The notes beneath the pieces were generated by a model. That model worked only from the letters and a program-made list of their open reading frames with translations, searched no databases and was not told the origin of the DNA. The translations under genes and the position numbers were made by a program. Positions 53,701 to 63,350 of a DNA stretch of 64,000 bases are shown here, in pieces. This DNA comes from an uncultured Caproiciproducens sp. (GTDB lineage: Bacteria; Bacillota; Clostridia; Oscillospirales; Acutalibacteraceae), in the NCBI RefSeq assembly GCF_963664915.1, contig NZ_OY761810.1, positions 572,661 through 636,660 of the forward strand, read 5' to 3'. Each line of letters begins with the position of its first letter. Position 1 is the first letter of the stretch.

Positions 53701-53762
53701 ATTATATCGTATTTTATTTTGAAAATCAATACATCAGGCGAAAATATTCGAACAAATGTTTA
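53701..53762 (-). promoter_or_regulatory. recA promoter and SOS (LexA/DinR) box
   Basis: On the minus strand TTGATT (53729-53724), a 17-bp spacer and TATAAT (53706-53701). The sequence CGAACAAATGTT at 53749-53760, with its flanks, fits the Gram-positive LexA consensus CGAAC-N4-GTTC at all but its last position. The box is about 20 bp upstream of -35 and overlaps the prmC stop codon. Confidence 0.82.
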
Positions 53763-54620
53763 ATCTTTTTCATTTATCCCCGTTACCACACGTTCAATAT
53801 TATTGAAATCCTTCAAAATGCGGATCTTCGACAGCCCGGTAGCCTGAAAAAGCGCCGCAACCTGCGCCGCCTGATCTTCGCCGACTTCTGCCGCCGCGAC
53901 GCCGCCGTGTTTCAGCTTCGGAATCCAAAGCGCCGCGATTGCGCGGTAAAACAACAGACCGTCCCTTCCCCCGTCGAGCGCCGTCTGCGGCTCCCTTTGC
54001 ACTTCGGTCTGGAGGGTTTCCAGTTCCCCAGTGGTCACATAAGGCGGGTTCGACACGATGCAGTCGGGCAAAGGGAATTCTGCCGTACTCTCCGGATTCA
54101 AAATATCCGTTTGAACGGCTCTTACATTTTGAAAGCCTGTATTTTTTATATTGAGATTGAGGTAACCAAACGCTTTGTCGTAACGCTCCGCAGCATAGAT
54201 GGACGCACCGGGAAAAAGCGAAGCGAGTCCGAGCGCCACCGCGCCGGTTCCGGAGCAGAGATCGATAATTTTTGGGGTTTCCGTTCCCTTTAAAAGCTGT
54301 GCGGCCGCAGTTACCAGAAGTTCGGTTTCCTCACGCGGAATCAGTACGCCCTCGCCAACTTTGAGCGTAAGCTCCATAAAAGGCCAGCTGCCCAGAATAT
54401 ATTGAAGCGGCCTGCCGTCGGCGCGCTCACGCACCAGCCGGAAGTATTCCTCCGTCTTTCCCGGCCCGGCCGATTCCCCGGAGTGAACCACCAGCGCCTG
54501 CCGGTCAAGCCCGAACACTTTTTTAAAAAGGCATGCCGCGTCAAATGCAGGGGTTTCGTTCCCCGCATGAAAAAGAATGGTTTTTCCCTGCCGGTATGCT
54601 TCGCCTAACGTCAATTCCAT
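53760..54620 (-). CDS. prmC: Release factor glutamine methyltransferase
   Basis: Methylates the Gln of the GGQ motif in release factors RF1 and RF2. The 286-aa protein has an N-terminal helical domain, GSWPFMELTLKVGEGVLIPREETE, DLCSGTGAVALGLASLFPG (motif I) and the catalytic NPPYV. The start is ATG at 54620 or GTG at 54626 (ribosome site unclear). It follows the DUF1385 gene by 21 bases; that pair plus prfA is a common clostridial cluster. Confidence 0.93.
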   Translation of the reverse strand: MELTLGEAYRQGKTILFHAGNETPAFDAACLFKKVFGLDRQALVVHSGESAGPGKTEEYFRLVRERADGRPLQYILGSWPFMELTLKVGEGVLIPREETELLVTAAAQLLKGTETPKIIDLCSGTGAVALGLASLFPGASIYAAERYDKAFGYLNLNIKNTGFQNVRAVQTDILNPESTAEFPLPDCIVSNPPYVTTGELETLQTEVQREPQTALDGGRDGLLFYRAIAALWIPKLKHGGVAAAEVGEDQAAQVAALFQATGLSKIRILKDFNNIERVVTGINEKD

Positions 54621-54641
54621 CAGCACCCACGTCTCTTTGTT

Positions 54642-55595
54642 TTATACTGGAATTTTGTCCTCGCCGTTTTCAGGTATGACCTTCTTCATAGCGGCAATCG
54701 CGACTTCGATCATGCTGTCGTCCGGTTCCTTCGTGGTAATGCGCTGTACCCACAGCCCTGGCGCGGAGATGATGCGGGTGGCCATGTTGTCACAGCGGCC
54801 GCATAAACGGATAAACTCGTAGCCGATTCCCACGATGAGCGGAACACACAGAATTTTAACGATTGTCCTGATAAACGGATTACCAAATGGAATGAAGAAT
54901 CCCACAATGATGCCCAGAATCAGCATGATAACCAAAAAGCTTGTTCCGCAGCGCGGATGGAAACGGCTGTGCTTCCGCACGTTTTCAACGGTCAGCTCTT
55001 CATTGTTTTCATAGCAGAAGATGGTCTTATGTTCCGCGCCGTGATACTGAAAGACCCTGTGAATTTCCGGCATACGCGCGCATAAAATAATGTACACAAG
55101 AAAGATTGCGATGCGCATGACGCCTTCAACGAGGGAGCGCCACGGAGCAATGGCCGAACCTGCCGCGTAGTCGCGGATCAAATTGAATATAAAGGTAGGC
55201 AGTACGAAAAACAATCCGACCGCAAGTAAAAGGCCCAGCACAGTACTTGCTATCATAATCACGTTCATCATTTTATCGCCGAAAGTTTTTTCAACCCACT
55301 TGTCAAATTTGGACGGCTCTTCGTCCTCTTCAATTCCCGCCTTGTCAACGGAATAGGAAAGCGCCTTGTAGCCCATGGAGAGGGAGTCGATAAAACCCGC
55401 GATCCCGCGCAGCAGCGGCAGACGCATAATAGAATATTTGTCCCTGATAAAGTTGGTTTCCATCTCTTCCATGGAAACGGTTCCGTCGCTCATGCGCACG
55501 GCCACCTGGGTCTTTTTTGGTCCGCGCATTAAAATTCCCTCTATCAGCGCCTGTCCCCCGATGGACGTGATGCATTTTGTTTTTTCTCTAGCCAT
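54642..55595 (-). CDS. DUF1385 membrane protein (YqhQ family)
   Basis: A 317-aa polytopic membrane protein with the family marks GGQALIEGILMRGPKK near the N-terminus, YHGAEHKTIFCYENNEELTV, RFHPRCGTSFLVIMLILGI and a C-terminal GLWVQRITTKEPDDSMIEVA. The function is unclear in most species. It overlaps the histidine kinase gene by eight bases and precedes prmC. Confidence 0.92.
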   Translation of the reverse strand: MAREKTKCITSIGGQALIEGILMRGPKKTQVAVRMSDGTVSMEEMETNFIRDKYSIMRLPLLRGIAGFIDSLSMGYKALSYSVDKAGIEEDEEPSKFDKWVEKTFGDKMMNVIMIASTVLGLLLAVGLFFVLPTFIFNLIRDYAAGSAIAPWRSLVEGVMRIAIFLVYIILCARMPEIHRVFQYHGAEHKTIFCYENNEELTVENVRKHSRFHPRCGTSFLVIMLILGIIVGFFIPFGNPFIRTIVKILCVPLIVGIGYEFIRLCGRCDNMATRIISAPGLWVQRITTKEPDDSMIEVAIAAMKKVIPENGEDKIPV

Positions 55596-57057
55596 TATTT
55601 TCGGAGTTCCTTTCTTCGTTCAGTGTCTCTTCAGGCTGAGGCTTGTTTTCAAGCCGCCTTAATGTCGGTATAAAAATAGTTACGGCCGTGCCCACGTTTT
55701 CATGGCTCTCAATATCCAGACTGCCTGAATGGAGCTTCATGATTTCGTCGGCAAGTGCAAGGCCGATTCCTGAACCGCGGATGGTCTGATTTGCCTTGTA
55801 AAATTTCTTCTTTACATTCGGCAGATGTTCAGCCGGAATCCCGCAGCCGTTGTCGCTGATGACAACCCTGATAAATCCGCCCGATTCCGTAGCGGTCACG
55901 CTGATGGTGCCGCCCTCTTCCGTGTATTTCAACGCGTTGTCAATGATGTTGACAAACACCTGCCGTAAACGGTTGATATCGCCCAACACCGGCGAAAGCA
56001 TGGCGGGTTCTTCGTAAAGAAGAAATTTATGTTCCATGTTGGCGCGTTCGCTGAACATGTAGACCGCTTCGCCCAATTCGGCAAGGATGTCGATCTTATC
56101 CATGGTCAGTGTCATGCGCCCGCTCTGCATGCGGGAAAAGTCAAGCAGCTCCTCCACAATACCGGAAAGACGTTCGGATTCACGGATGATGATGCCCATC
56201 CCGCGGTCATACGTCTCTTTATCGTTCCCGCCGCTCTGCATGGTTTCGGCCCAGCCTTTAATAGCGGTGAGCGGCGTGCGCAGTTCGTGGGACACCGAGG
56301 AGATGAAGTCATTTTTCAATTTTTCAGCGGCACCCAACTCGACGGCCATATCGTTAATATTGTCGCAGAGCTGACCGATTTCGTCGTCGTTGGTTTTTTC
56401 TATTCTCGCCTTAAAGTCACCCTGCGCAATCCGCTTTGCGGTCGCGCCGATTTCCTTAATAGGCGTAATAATCGAATTCATAAAATAGTAGCTGGATACA
56501 ATGACAAACAGGATAATCAGAAGTCCGGCAAGAATCAGCGTACCCAATATAACGGCAACCTGCTTGTCGGCTTCTTCAAGCGATACCACATAGCGGATCG
56601 CGCCGACAAAACCGCCTTCATTGTTGCGCATAACACGCGTAACGGCAATGACTTTTTCCCCGCTGGTCAGATTGCCCGTCCACGTACCGTATCCTTCGGT
56701 GCTGTTCAGCGCCAGTTTATAGTCGGGCATGGGCTGGCTTTCGTCCGGCGCAAAACCGACGGAAGTGTTGATGATTTTTCCGTTTGAATTAAAAACCATC
56801 AGTTCCATGCTTTCTTTGTTTGGAAAGTTTTCAACATAATTGCGGGCGGCGGTGCTGAATTCCTGCGGTGATTTTCTGCCGTAATCCGCAAATACATTGG
56901 TCAGCTCGTCGGAACGGCTGCTCAGAGCCGTTTGAATTCCGTCGTAAACATAACCGCGTATGACGTAGGAAAGGATGAGAATAAGCGTAATTAAAATGAG
57001 CAGTATCACGCCCAGGCTGTTTAAAAGCCAGCGCCTTGTAATACCGGTCGTCTTCAT
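55588..57057 (-). CDS. Sensor histidine kinase with HAMP domain
   Basis: A 489-aa membrane kinase. A first helix (about residues 10-32), an extracellular sensor of about 130 residues and a second helix (about 170-195) are followed by HAMP, the HisKA box SSVSHELRTPLTAIKG with the phosphoacceptor at His257, and an ATPase domain with NIIDNALKYTEEGG, VVISDNGCGIP and GSGIGLALADEIM. It is paired with the response regulator gene 52 bases upstream in the same direction. The sensor ligand is unknown. Confidence 0.93.
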   Translation of the reverse strand: MKTTGITRRWLLNSLGVILLILITLILILSYVIRGYVYDGIQTALSSRSDELTNVFADYGRKSPQEFSTAARNYVENFPNKESMELMVFNSNGKIINTSVGFAPDESQPMPDYKLALNSTEGYGTWTGNLTSGEKVIAVTRVMRNNEGGFVGAIRYVVSLEEADKQVAVILGTLILAGLLIILFVIVSSYYFMNSIITPIKEIGATAKRIAQGDFKARIEKTNDDEIGQLCDNINDMAVELGAAEKLKNDFISSVSHELRTPLTAIKGWAETMQSGGNDKETYDRGMGIIIRESERLSGIVEELLDFSRMQSGRMTLTMDKIDILAELGEAVYMFSERANMEHKFLLYEEPAMLSPVLGDINRLRQVFVNIIDNALKYTEEGGTISVTATESGGFIRVVISDNGCGIPAEHLPNVKKKFYKANQTIRGSGIGLALADEIMKLHSGSLDIESHENVGTAVTIFIPTLRRLENKPQPEETLNEERNSENNG

Positions 57058-57108
57058 GCTGATTTTCCCCTTTCTGAATCATTCATTTCATCTTGAACAG
57101 ACAGTCCT

Positions 57109-57813
57109 TTATGCCTCCCACTTATAACCGAGACCCCAGACCGTAACAATGTGTTTGGGGTTGGAAGGCTCGTCTTCCACTTTCATTCGGAGACGGCGGA
57201 TGTTCACATCCACAATCTTCTCCTCGCCGAAATACGCGTCTCCCCATACATGCCTGAGAATATCGGTACGGTCAAGGGCAGTGGTCGGACTGGAAAAGAA
57301 ATACTCCATGATCTGAAATTCAACCTGTGTCAGTTCAATGGGCACACCTTTTTTCATCAGGGTCCGGTTGCGCAGATTAAGGGCAAATTCCCCCGAACGG
57401 ATTTCTTCTTTGAAATTATTCTCGTTCCTCATCTGCTCCAGCGCAACACGGCGATATACGGCGTCCACCCTTGCAACAAGCTCGCTCGGGCTGAACGGCT
57501 TGGTAACATAATCGTCTGCGCCCATCATCAGGCCGCTGACTTTATCCATTTCCTGCGTGCGCGCGGTCAGAAGAATGATGCCGATGGAGCCGCTTTTCTG
57601 GCGCAGTTCCTTGCATACGGCAAGGCCGTCGAACTTTCCGGGCATCATAATATCCAGTACCGCCACGTCGATATTGCCACCCTCATGGTCATAAAGCGCA
57701 AGCGCTTCTTCCCCGTTGGACGCCTCAAAGGCGTTGTAGCCGGCGCGTTTCAGATTGATTACTACAAATTCGCGAATTGCCTGTTCATCTTCGGCAACAA
57801 GGATATTTTTCAT
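57109..57813 (-). CDS. OmpR/PhoB-type response regulator
   Basis: A 234-aa DNA-binding regulator with a receiver domain (acidic pair DE at 9-10, phospho-Asp54 in VLDIMMPG, Lys near 104 in DYVTKPFSPSE) and a C-terminal winged helix (EFALNLRNRTLMKKGVPIEL, RLRMKVEDEPSNPKHIVTV, GYKW). It lies between a lipoprotein gene and its cognate kinase. Confidence 0.95.
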   Translation of the reverse strand: MKNILVAEDEQAIREFVVINLKRAGYNAFEASNGEEALALYDHEGGNIDVAVLDIMMPGKFDGLAVCKELRQKSGSIGIILLTARTQEMDKVSGLMMGADDYVTKPFSPSELVARVDAVYRRVALEQMRNENNFKEEIRSGEFALNLRNRTLMKKGVPIELTQVEFQIMEYFFSSPTTALDRTDILRHVWGDAYFGEEKIVDVNIRRLRMKVEDEPSNPKHIVTVWGLGYKWEA

Positions 57814-57836
57814 ATCCGTTCCTCCATTATGCTGAT

Positions 57837-59171
57837 TTAGTCCTGACTGATGAGTTCAAAGCTGTTTTTCACATCGCTGATACTGAGAGAGAGCGCATTG
57901 TCCGGTGACGGGGAGTTAGCTGCAAACACCAAATTATCGGAGTCAAGAAGCTTATAAAAGCCGACAGTTCCCGTACCGTCGTCCCATTCCTGCTTCGAAA
58001 ACACCTGAATTTTTAGAAGCGCGGCGCCGATTAACCCCGAATTTTTCCCGGCGGCCTTCCACTCATAAAATGTGATTGTGCGCGTTACGGTGTCCGTTTT
58101 GGTCGTGACTTTTCCGCGCCACATGTCCGGCATTAAAAACCAGTACCCGTCGGAATAATTAAGGACCATGCTCATGACCCGGACAAACGTGTTGGTCTGG
58201 GTATCATAGCGGTGCCAGTTGGTAATATAGGCGGTGTCATCCGGCTTTTCATCGCTTTGACCCGGCATCAGATTGACAATCGGCACCTCGATAATTTTAT
58301 CCCCATTGATATCCTTTGAGACAACGGACGTGCTTCGCAGCGTATAATTGGCTGTCTGCGTACCCGCATCATAGAAAGGTGATTTCAGAACCTTAGCCTT
58401 TTTATCCCAGTAAAGCAACTCCGTTACAAGGGAATCCGCACTCTTCATTCCGTCCAGCACAATCCCGTTTTGTTTTTCGTTAATCAAACCTGCCTGCGTA
58501 GAGGCATATTTGGTGACCCCGCTGTCCATGCGGCAGGAGCCCATCACTTCCACGGCGCCGTCCTTGACCCGAAACAGGCGGGCAAGCGCGGGCTGGTCGC
58601 CGGCGCTGACATTAGCGGTAAAAATCTCATCCCTGCCGTCGCCGTCAAAATCCATGACCGCCAGCTCGGTGTAGGTCTGGTCAAGTTTAAGCTCGTTCAT
58701 CTTTCCGCCTTTATAATAATAAACGCAGATAGTGCTTGTGTTGTTCAGGCTGCTGCCCCAGCCGACAATCACTTCATCCTTGCCGTCGCCGTCCAGATCC
58801 CCGAAACAGACTTTATCCACCTGCGCCACAGGATTGTTGAAGGAACCCATGTCAACCCATTTGCTGTCTTTCTTCATAAACATGATGTTGGTTCCGGAAG
58901 TCTCGTCGCCCTTCTGATAAATCGCCATGGCTTCGTCGTTTTTATCACCGCAGACGTCATGGGTAATAATCGCTGAACGATAGTCCCCGCTCGAAGGATA
59001 TTTCAGTGTCATTTTACCATCGGTCTTACTTTCAAGCAGAGCGTGAATATCCGCTTTTTCGCCGGTCGGTTTTGGCGGGTGCATAAGCGTCTGAGCATCA
59101 AGGCCCACAAAGGAACAGCCCGACAGCGTCAGCGCGAGCACAAGCGCCATTGCAACAGCTTTCAGCTTCAT
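57837..59171 (-). CDS. Lipoprotein with FG-GAP/VCBS-like repeats, partner of the two-component system
   Basis: A 444-aa secreted lipoprotein (lipobox LSGC near residue 19). Repeated DGDGKDE and DGDGRDE motifs with preceding hydrophobic strands (CFGDLDGDGKDEVIVGWG, VMDFDGDGRDEIFTANV, SKDINGDKIIEVPI) suggest a calcium-binding beta-propeller. It is the first gene of the lipoprotein-regulator-kinase run, so it may pass an extracellular cue to the kinase or be a target of it. The ligand is not known. Confidence 0.75.
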   Translation of the reverse strand: MKLKAVAMALVLALTLSGCSFVGLDAQTLMHPPKPTGEKADIHALLESKTDGKMTLKYPSSGDYRSAIITHDVCGDKNDEAMAIYQKGDETSGTNIMFMKKDSKWVDMGSFNNPVAQVDKVCFGDLDGDGKDEVIVGWGSSLNNTSTICVYYYKGGKMNELKLDQTYTELAVMDFDGDGRDEIFTANVSAGDQPALARLFRVKDGAVEVMGSCRMDSGVTKYASTQAGLINEKQNGIVLDGMKSADSLVTELLYWDKKAKVLKSPFYDAGTQTANYTLRSTSVVSKDINGDKIIEVPIVNLMPGQSDEKPDDTAYITNWHRYDTQTNTFVRVMSMVLNYSDGYWFLMPDMWRGKVTTKTDTVTRTITFYEWKAAGKNSGLIGAALLKIQVFSKQEWDDGTGTVGFYKLLDSDNLVFAANSPSPDNALSLSISDVKNSFELISQD

Positions 59172-59256
59172 TTCACCACGCCTTTCATTTTTATATTGAT
59201 TATTTATTATATCATTATATACCGAAAATGAACAGTATCAAATATGTTACGAAAAA

Positions 59257-59286
59257 CGCGCCGGACTTCCCCACCCGGCGCGATCA
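59257..59286 (-). terminator. Second, GC-rich hairpin behind the DUF5107 gene
   Basis: CGCGCCGG and CCGGCGCG arms pair around a 10-base loop, followed on the minus strand by TTTTTCG. It backs up the terminator at 59328-59374. Confidence 0.75.
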
Positions 59287-59327
59287 AAAATAAAAGCTTT
59301 AAAGATTATGCCCAAATTTCTGTTCAT

Positions 59328-59374
59328 AAAAACAGGGCAGCCATACGGTTCGGTTTGAACCTACGGCTGCCCTG
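59328..59374 (-). terminator. Terminator of the DUF5107 gene
   Basis: CAGGGCAGCC and GGCTGCCCTG form a 10-bp stem with an inner GGTTC/GAACC hairpin; TTTTTATG follows on the minus strand. Confidence 0.85.
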
Positions 59375-59396
59375 AAACAATTCTGCCATTTCATTT

Positions 59397-61433
59397 TCAG
59401 CGCGTCGGCAGCGTCATGCGGAAATCCAGATTATAAGGCGGGTCGAGTGAAGCCCTGACCTCATTCAAAAGGGTATGCCAGTCCGGTTCTCCCCTTTGCT
59501 TCGCCAACCGCACGGCCTGTACCATGAACCACGTATCAATCAGCATGGTTTCCCCCTCGCGCATGATGGCAAAATTTGAAGCAAACTGCTCCTCCAGAAA
59601 CTCCCATTTCTTCAGTTCAAACGCGGGATGCACGGTGTTGAGCCTGATTCGCTCGACGGCTTTCAGCTCGTCGGGCAGATTGACATAGCAGTCCCACGCC
59701 TGCCCAAAGCGCCCGGCCTTTGTGAAAATTTCAATTGCGTCCTGTGCAACCACTACCGACTGTTTGGCTCCGCCAAGGGACAGCGCTTCTTCAATATATG
59801 CACATGCTTCGTCCAGCCTGTTTTCCTGCACCATGGCCTGCGCAAGGTTCCTGCAGCAGATCGCCGTTGGGCGCAAAACAAGCGATTGCTTCATCGCATT
59901 GATTCCATCCTGCCATTTACCGCTTTCATAAAGCATCAGCCCAAAATGGAGAAATGCTCCCTCTCTCCTGTTTTCTTCTGTTTCAAGAGACGATGCCAAA
60001 AGTTTCATCCAGCGGGAATCGGTCATCCACGCGGCGGGCAAACGATCTTCTTCTAGCGCGGGCATTTTCCCCGTCTCCAAAAGCGCAAGCCACGCAGCCT
60101 GCTTTTCGCCCAGCGTTTCCTTTGGAAAAACAAGGCCCTTGGGTATTAAATCCGGATCACGGGCGGCTTCCAGCGCGCCCCAGCCGCTTCCGAAATGCAG
60201 TACCTCGTCCGGTACGGCATCTTCAAGCGTCTCATACAAATTTTCGGCCCGCTCAAGCTCTTCTTCGCTCAGGCGGCTGTCAATGACACCGTGAATATAT
60301 TCTTTTGACGGTTCCCACCCGCCAAAGGCATCATCCGTATTGATGTTCATTCCGCCGAACACCTGTGTGAAGCGCACACAGCCTTTTGGAGCAATGTCTT
60401 CCCCGTGTACCTGCGAACGTGAAAGTCCAGCCTGAATTTCAAGATAGTTCCCCGCTCCGTCCAGCGAAAGGAAGTCCTTCCAGTGCACGCCGCCGCGCTG
60501 CATTCCCCAGCAGAACATTTTGCGGTGGCACAGTGCGGCGGTGGAGCGTTCCCAAAAAGCGGTCCCGTCATCATAAACCGCCGCTTCCCATGCATCGGAT
60601 GCAGCGTGCCGGTTCTGGAAGAAGTATTCATTGGAATAAGACAGGTTCCCCGGATAGCTCGCGTCCAGCCCGTTCAGACTTTTAAGAAACGGCATGGTGT
60701 CGTGGGCAAAGCCGTGAGCGGTATTCTGAGAGCTCATTGTCTCCGGCTTAATGCAGATGACCCCGTCGCTTTGTGAAAAGACACGGACATTCTTTTCTTC
60801 GCGCACGGCAATGTTGGTCCACCAGTACAGCGGCACCTTCTCGTCTTTCGTATTGAGAATTTTTACATGGGCGAAAAGGCGGTCGGAATCTTCCGGCAGG
60901 TGAAAATCAATCTGCAGGAAGAAACACTTCTGACGTTCGTACTCGTACATGCGCAGAAACGGATCACCGTTTTGATCCGTGCAGCGAGCAAAAAACATTG
61001 GCTCGCAGGTCAAACAAGTATGGCCGAACTGCCCAAGATTCCATTCAATGCCTCCGGAAAACCACGCGTCGCGGATGGCTAGGTTTGCAAGACGAAAAAC
61101 CGGGTTGGTGAACAGAAGCTCGCGCCCGGCTTTTTTATCAAAAAGGGACCAGAGCCGTCCGCCGAAGTCGGCAAGGAAGGTGGCGCGCAGAAAATCGTTT
61201 TCCATCACGACAGTTTTCATGTCCTGCTGTTTCAGTTCCCTGTGAAAATCGTCCTGCACCGTATAGGGCAGTTCGCGGAATCCGGTCTGGTAAGCGAATC
61301 CGGCCCGCTCGTTTTCGAGCAGGCCGGCGTCGACCAGTTCCTTGTTCTGCGCTCGGTCGCGGAAACGCGGCAGAGGATTCCCGCTTTCAAGAGCGACCCC
61401 CTGTATTTTCAGCAGCGATTGATATATCTTCAA
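59397..61433 (-). CDS. DUF5107 and TPR domain protein
   Basis: A 678-aa cytoplasmic protein with an N-terminal DUF5107 region (FLRATFLADFGGRLWSLFDK, NPVFRLANLAIRDAWFSGG) that resembles galactose-mutarotase-like domains, then a helical TPR-type region (about residues 480-600, HFGLMLYESGKWQDGINAMK and LAQAMVQENRLDEACAYIEE). The start is TTG with GGGGGA upstream. DUF5107 genes usually lie beside carbohydrate-active enzymes and sugar transporters, as here. A role in sensing or binding sugar is inferred. Confidence 0.88.
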   Translation of the reverse strand: MKIYQSLLKIQGVALESGNPLPRFRDRAQNKELVDAGLLENERAGFAYQTGFRELPYTVQDDFHRELKQQDMKTVVMENDFLRATFLADFGGRLWSLFDKKAGRELLFTNPVFRLANLAIRDAWFSGGIEWNLGQFGHTCLTCEPMFFARCTDQNGDPFLRMYEYERQKCFFLQIDFHLPEDSDRLFAHVKILNTKDEKVPLYWWTNIAVREEKNVRVFSQSDGVICIKPETMSSQNTAHGFAHDTMPFLKSLNGLDASYPGNLSYSNEYFFQNRHAASDAWEAAVYDDGTAFWERSTAALCHRKMFCWGMQRGGVHWKDFLSLDGAGNYLEIQAGLSRSQVHGEDIAPKGCVRFTQVFGGMNINTDDAFGGWEPSKEYIHGVIDSRLSEEELERAENLYETLEDAVPDEVLHFGSGWGALEAARDPDLIPKGLVFPKETLGEKQAAWLALLETGKMPALEEDRLPAAWMTDSRWMKLLASSLETEENRREGAFLHFGLMLYESGKWQDGINAMKQSLVLRPTAICCRNLAQAMVQENRLDEACAYIEEALSLGGAKQSVVVAQDAIEIFTKAGRFGQAWDCYVNLPDELKAVERIRLNTVHPAFELKKWEFLEEQFASNFAIMREGETMLIDTWFMVQAVRLAKQRGEPDWHTLLNEVRASLDPPYNLDFRMTLPTR

Positions 61434-61476
61434 TAAAAACGTCCCCCATCAGTCTTGTTAAAACACACGCCAAGCA

Positions 61477-62343
61477 TCAGCCTTTGATTGCGCCCCCGGT
61501 AACGCTGGCGATAATTTTTTCGGAAAGGAAAATGTAAAGAATGAACGTCGGCAGGAAAACAATGACCACGGCGGCAAACATACCGCCCCAGTCGCCCGTG
61601 TAGCGCATGGACTGAATCATGGAGTACAATCCGACCGCAACCGGACGGGTTTTCGCCGTGTTCGCAAAGATAAGAGAAATGAAATATTCATTCCATATTG
61701 TAATAAAGTTAAAAATGGTTACCGTGATAATGCCGGGCTGTGCCAGCGGCAGCATAATCATCCAGAAGGTTTTCATAGGGGAACAGCCGTCGATCGCGGC
61801 AGCCTCCTCAAAGGTAACGGAAAGATTATGGAAGAACGTGTTTAAAAAAAAGATTGTAAACGGAACGTTAATCGCTATATACAGGAAGATCACCAGCCCT
61901 CTGGACTGGTTGACATGCATCTGACTGAAAAGCGAAAACAAAGGCATGATAATCATAATTGCCGGAATACCGAGAGCGGTCGCAAATAAATTCTGAAGAA
62001 GACCCCTGCCCCGAAATTTAAAGCGGCTGAGCACATAGGCGGCCGGTGCCGCAATGATGATCACGACTGTGCAGGACACCAGCGTGTAGAGCAGTGAGTT
62101 CATAAAATAGCTTGAAACTTTCTGAGTTTTCCACGCCTTCACGTAGTTTTCCGGATGCAGGCCGGTGGCAAATTTGAACAGATTGCCGTCAAAAATCTCT
62201 CTTGTAGTGGAGAATGACGCCAAAACAATCCAGGCGATGAGCACAAATGTAAAAACGACCCAAATTCCGACAATCAGATAGCCCGGAGCAAGGGCCAATT
62301 CTTTTTTCCAGTTCATTTTTTGCTTAATTTTAGTTTTAGCCAT
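61477..62343 (-). CDS. Sugar ABC transporter permease, MalG type
   Basis: A 288-aa membrane permease with six predicted helices and the EAA-type cytoplasmic loop (EEAAAIDGCSPMKTFWMIML) that contacts the ATPase. It lies 14 bases after its MalF-type partner. No ATPase gene is visible in the window; MsmK-type shared ATPases are common. The substrate is unknown. Confidence 0.92.
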   Translation of the reverse strand: MAKTKIKQKMNWKKELALAPGYLIVGIWVVFTFVLIAWIVLASFSTTREIFDGNLFKFATGLHPENYVKAWKTQKVSSYFMNSLLYTLVSCTVVIIIAAPAAYVLSRFKFRGRGLLQNLFATALGIPAIMIIMPLFSLFSQMHVNQSRGLVIFLYIAINVPFTIFFLNTFFHNLSVTFEEAAAIDGCSPMKTFWMIMLPLAQPGIITVTIFNFITIWNEYFISLIFANTAKTRPVAVGLYSMIQSMRYTGDWGGMFAAVVIVFLPTFILYIFLSEKIIASVTGGAIKG

Positions 62344-62357
62344 TTGTTCATTCCCCC

Positions 62358-63266
62358 TTAAAGCTCGACATCATCATGTCTGACAATGAGCTGCGTAAAC
62401 ATAAACACGACAATGACGACCAAAGTCAGAATCACGCCGATTGCCGCGCCCGCACCCGAATCACGCACCGTGATGGCCGAAGAACTTGCGCCGAACACCA
62501 ACTCATACATGTAGGACATCGGCGTAACGGTGCTTGAGCTCAGATTCACGGGCGAAAACAGCTGGCTCCATACAAAGAACGCCATGGTGCTGACGGTCCA
62601 AAGAACAATATTGGTGCGCAAAACCCCTTTTAAAAGAGGCAGGGTGATTTTCGAAAACCGCTGGAACACGTTGGCCCCTTCGATGGTGGCCGCTTCATAA
62701 AAATCCACCGGTATCCTCTCGATGCCGCTCATCCAGATCAGCATATGATACCCCACCATGCCGAAGCAATAGGCGATCAGCATGCTCCAGAAAACCTGCT
62801 CCGGACCGGTCCACTGCGTAGCCGCATTTTTAAATCCAAGCATTTTTAAGGTCGAATTGATCAGCCCAAAGTCGGGATTGTAAACATAATTGATCCACAT
62901 GGTGCCCATGGCGACCGCCGAAATAACGTTTGGCAGGTAAATAACGGAGCGTAAAAAGCTTTTTCCGTGAACGCCGCTAGTGAGCACAACGCCGAACAGC
63001 AGCGAAACCAGCATAACGCCGATGCCGCCCACAAGCCAAATCAGGCCGATGTTGCTGAGCGCGCTTATAAAAAGAGGGGTGCTGAAAAGTGTCTTAAAAT
63101 TGCCGATCCCGAAAAATTTCCATGTCGAGACGGCGTCCGTAACGCCCTCCACCTTGAAGAAACTCATGATGACGGTCCTTATGGTAGGATAAAGGAAAAC
63201 CATGGTATACAGAAAAACCGCGGGTGCCAGAAAAATGACGATCATTGATTTATTTTTTGTTTTCAT
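62358..63266 (-). CDS. Sugar ABC transporter permease, MalF type
   Basis: A 302-aa membrane permease with six helices and the EAA loop YEAATIEGANVFQRFSKITL. It follows the binding protein gene by 84 bases. The MalFG-type pair imports an oligosaccharide or sugar; the DUF5107 neighbour fits carbohydrate use. Confidence 0.92.
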   Translation of the reverse strand: MKTKNKSMIVIFLAPAVFLYTMVFLYPTIRTVIMSFFKVEGVTDAVSTWKFFGIGNFKTLFSTPLFISALSNIGLIWLVGGIGVMLVSLLFGVVLTSGVHGKSFLRSVIYLPNVISAVAMGTMWINYVYNPDFGLINSTLKMLGFKNAATQWTGPEQVFWSMLIAYCFGMVGYHMLIWMSGIERIPVDFYEAATIEGANVFQRFSKITLPLLKGVLRTNIVLWTVSTMAFFVWSQLFSPVNLSSSTVTPMSYMYELVFGASSSAITVRDSGAGAAIGVILTLVVIVVFMFTQLIVRHDDVEL

Positions 63267-63350
63267 AAGAACCTCCCGAGAATTCCATGAACAAAAGGGC
63301 TGCAGCGCGTAAACACGATGCCGCCCTTTTCCTGCCGTTCTATGAGTAAA

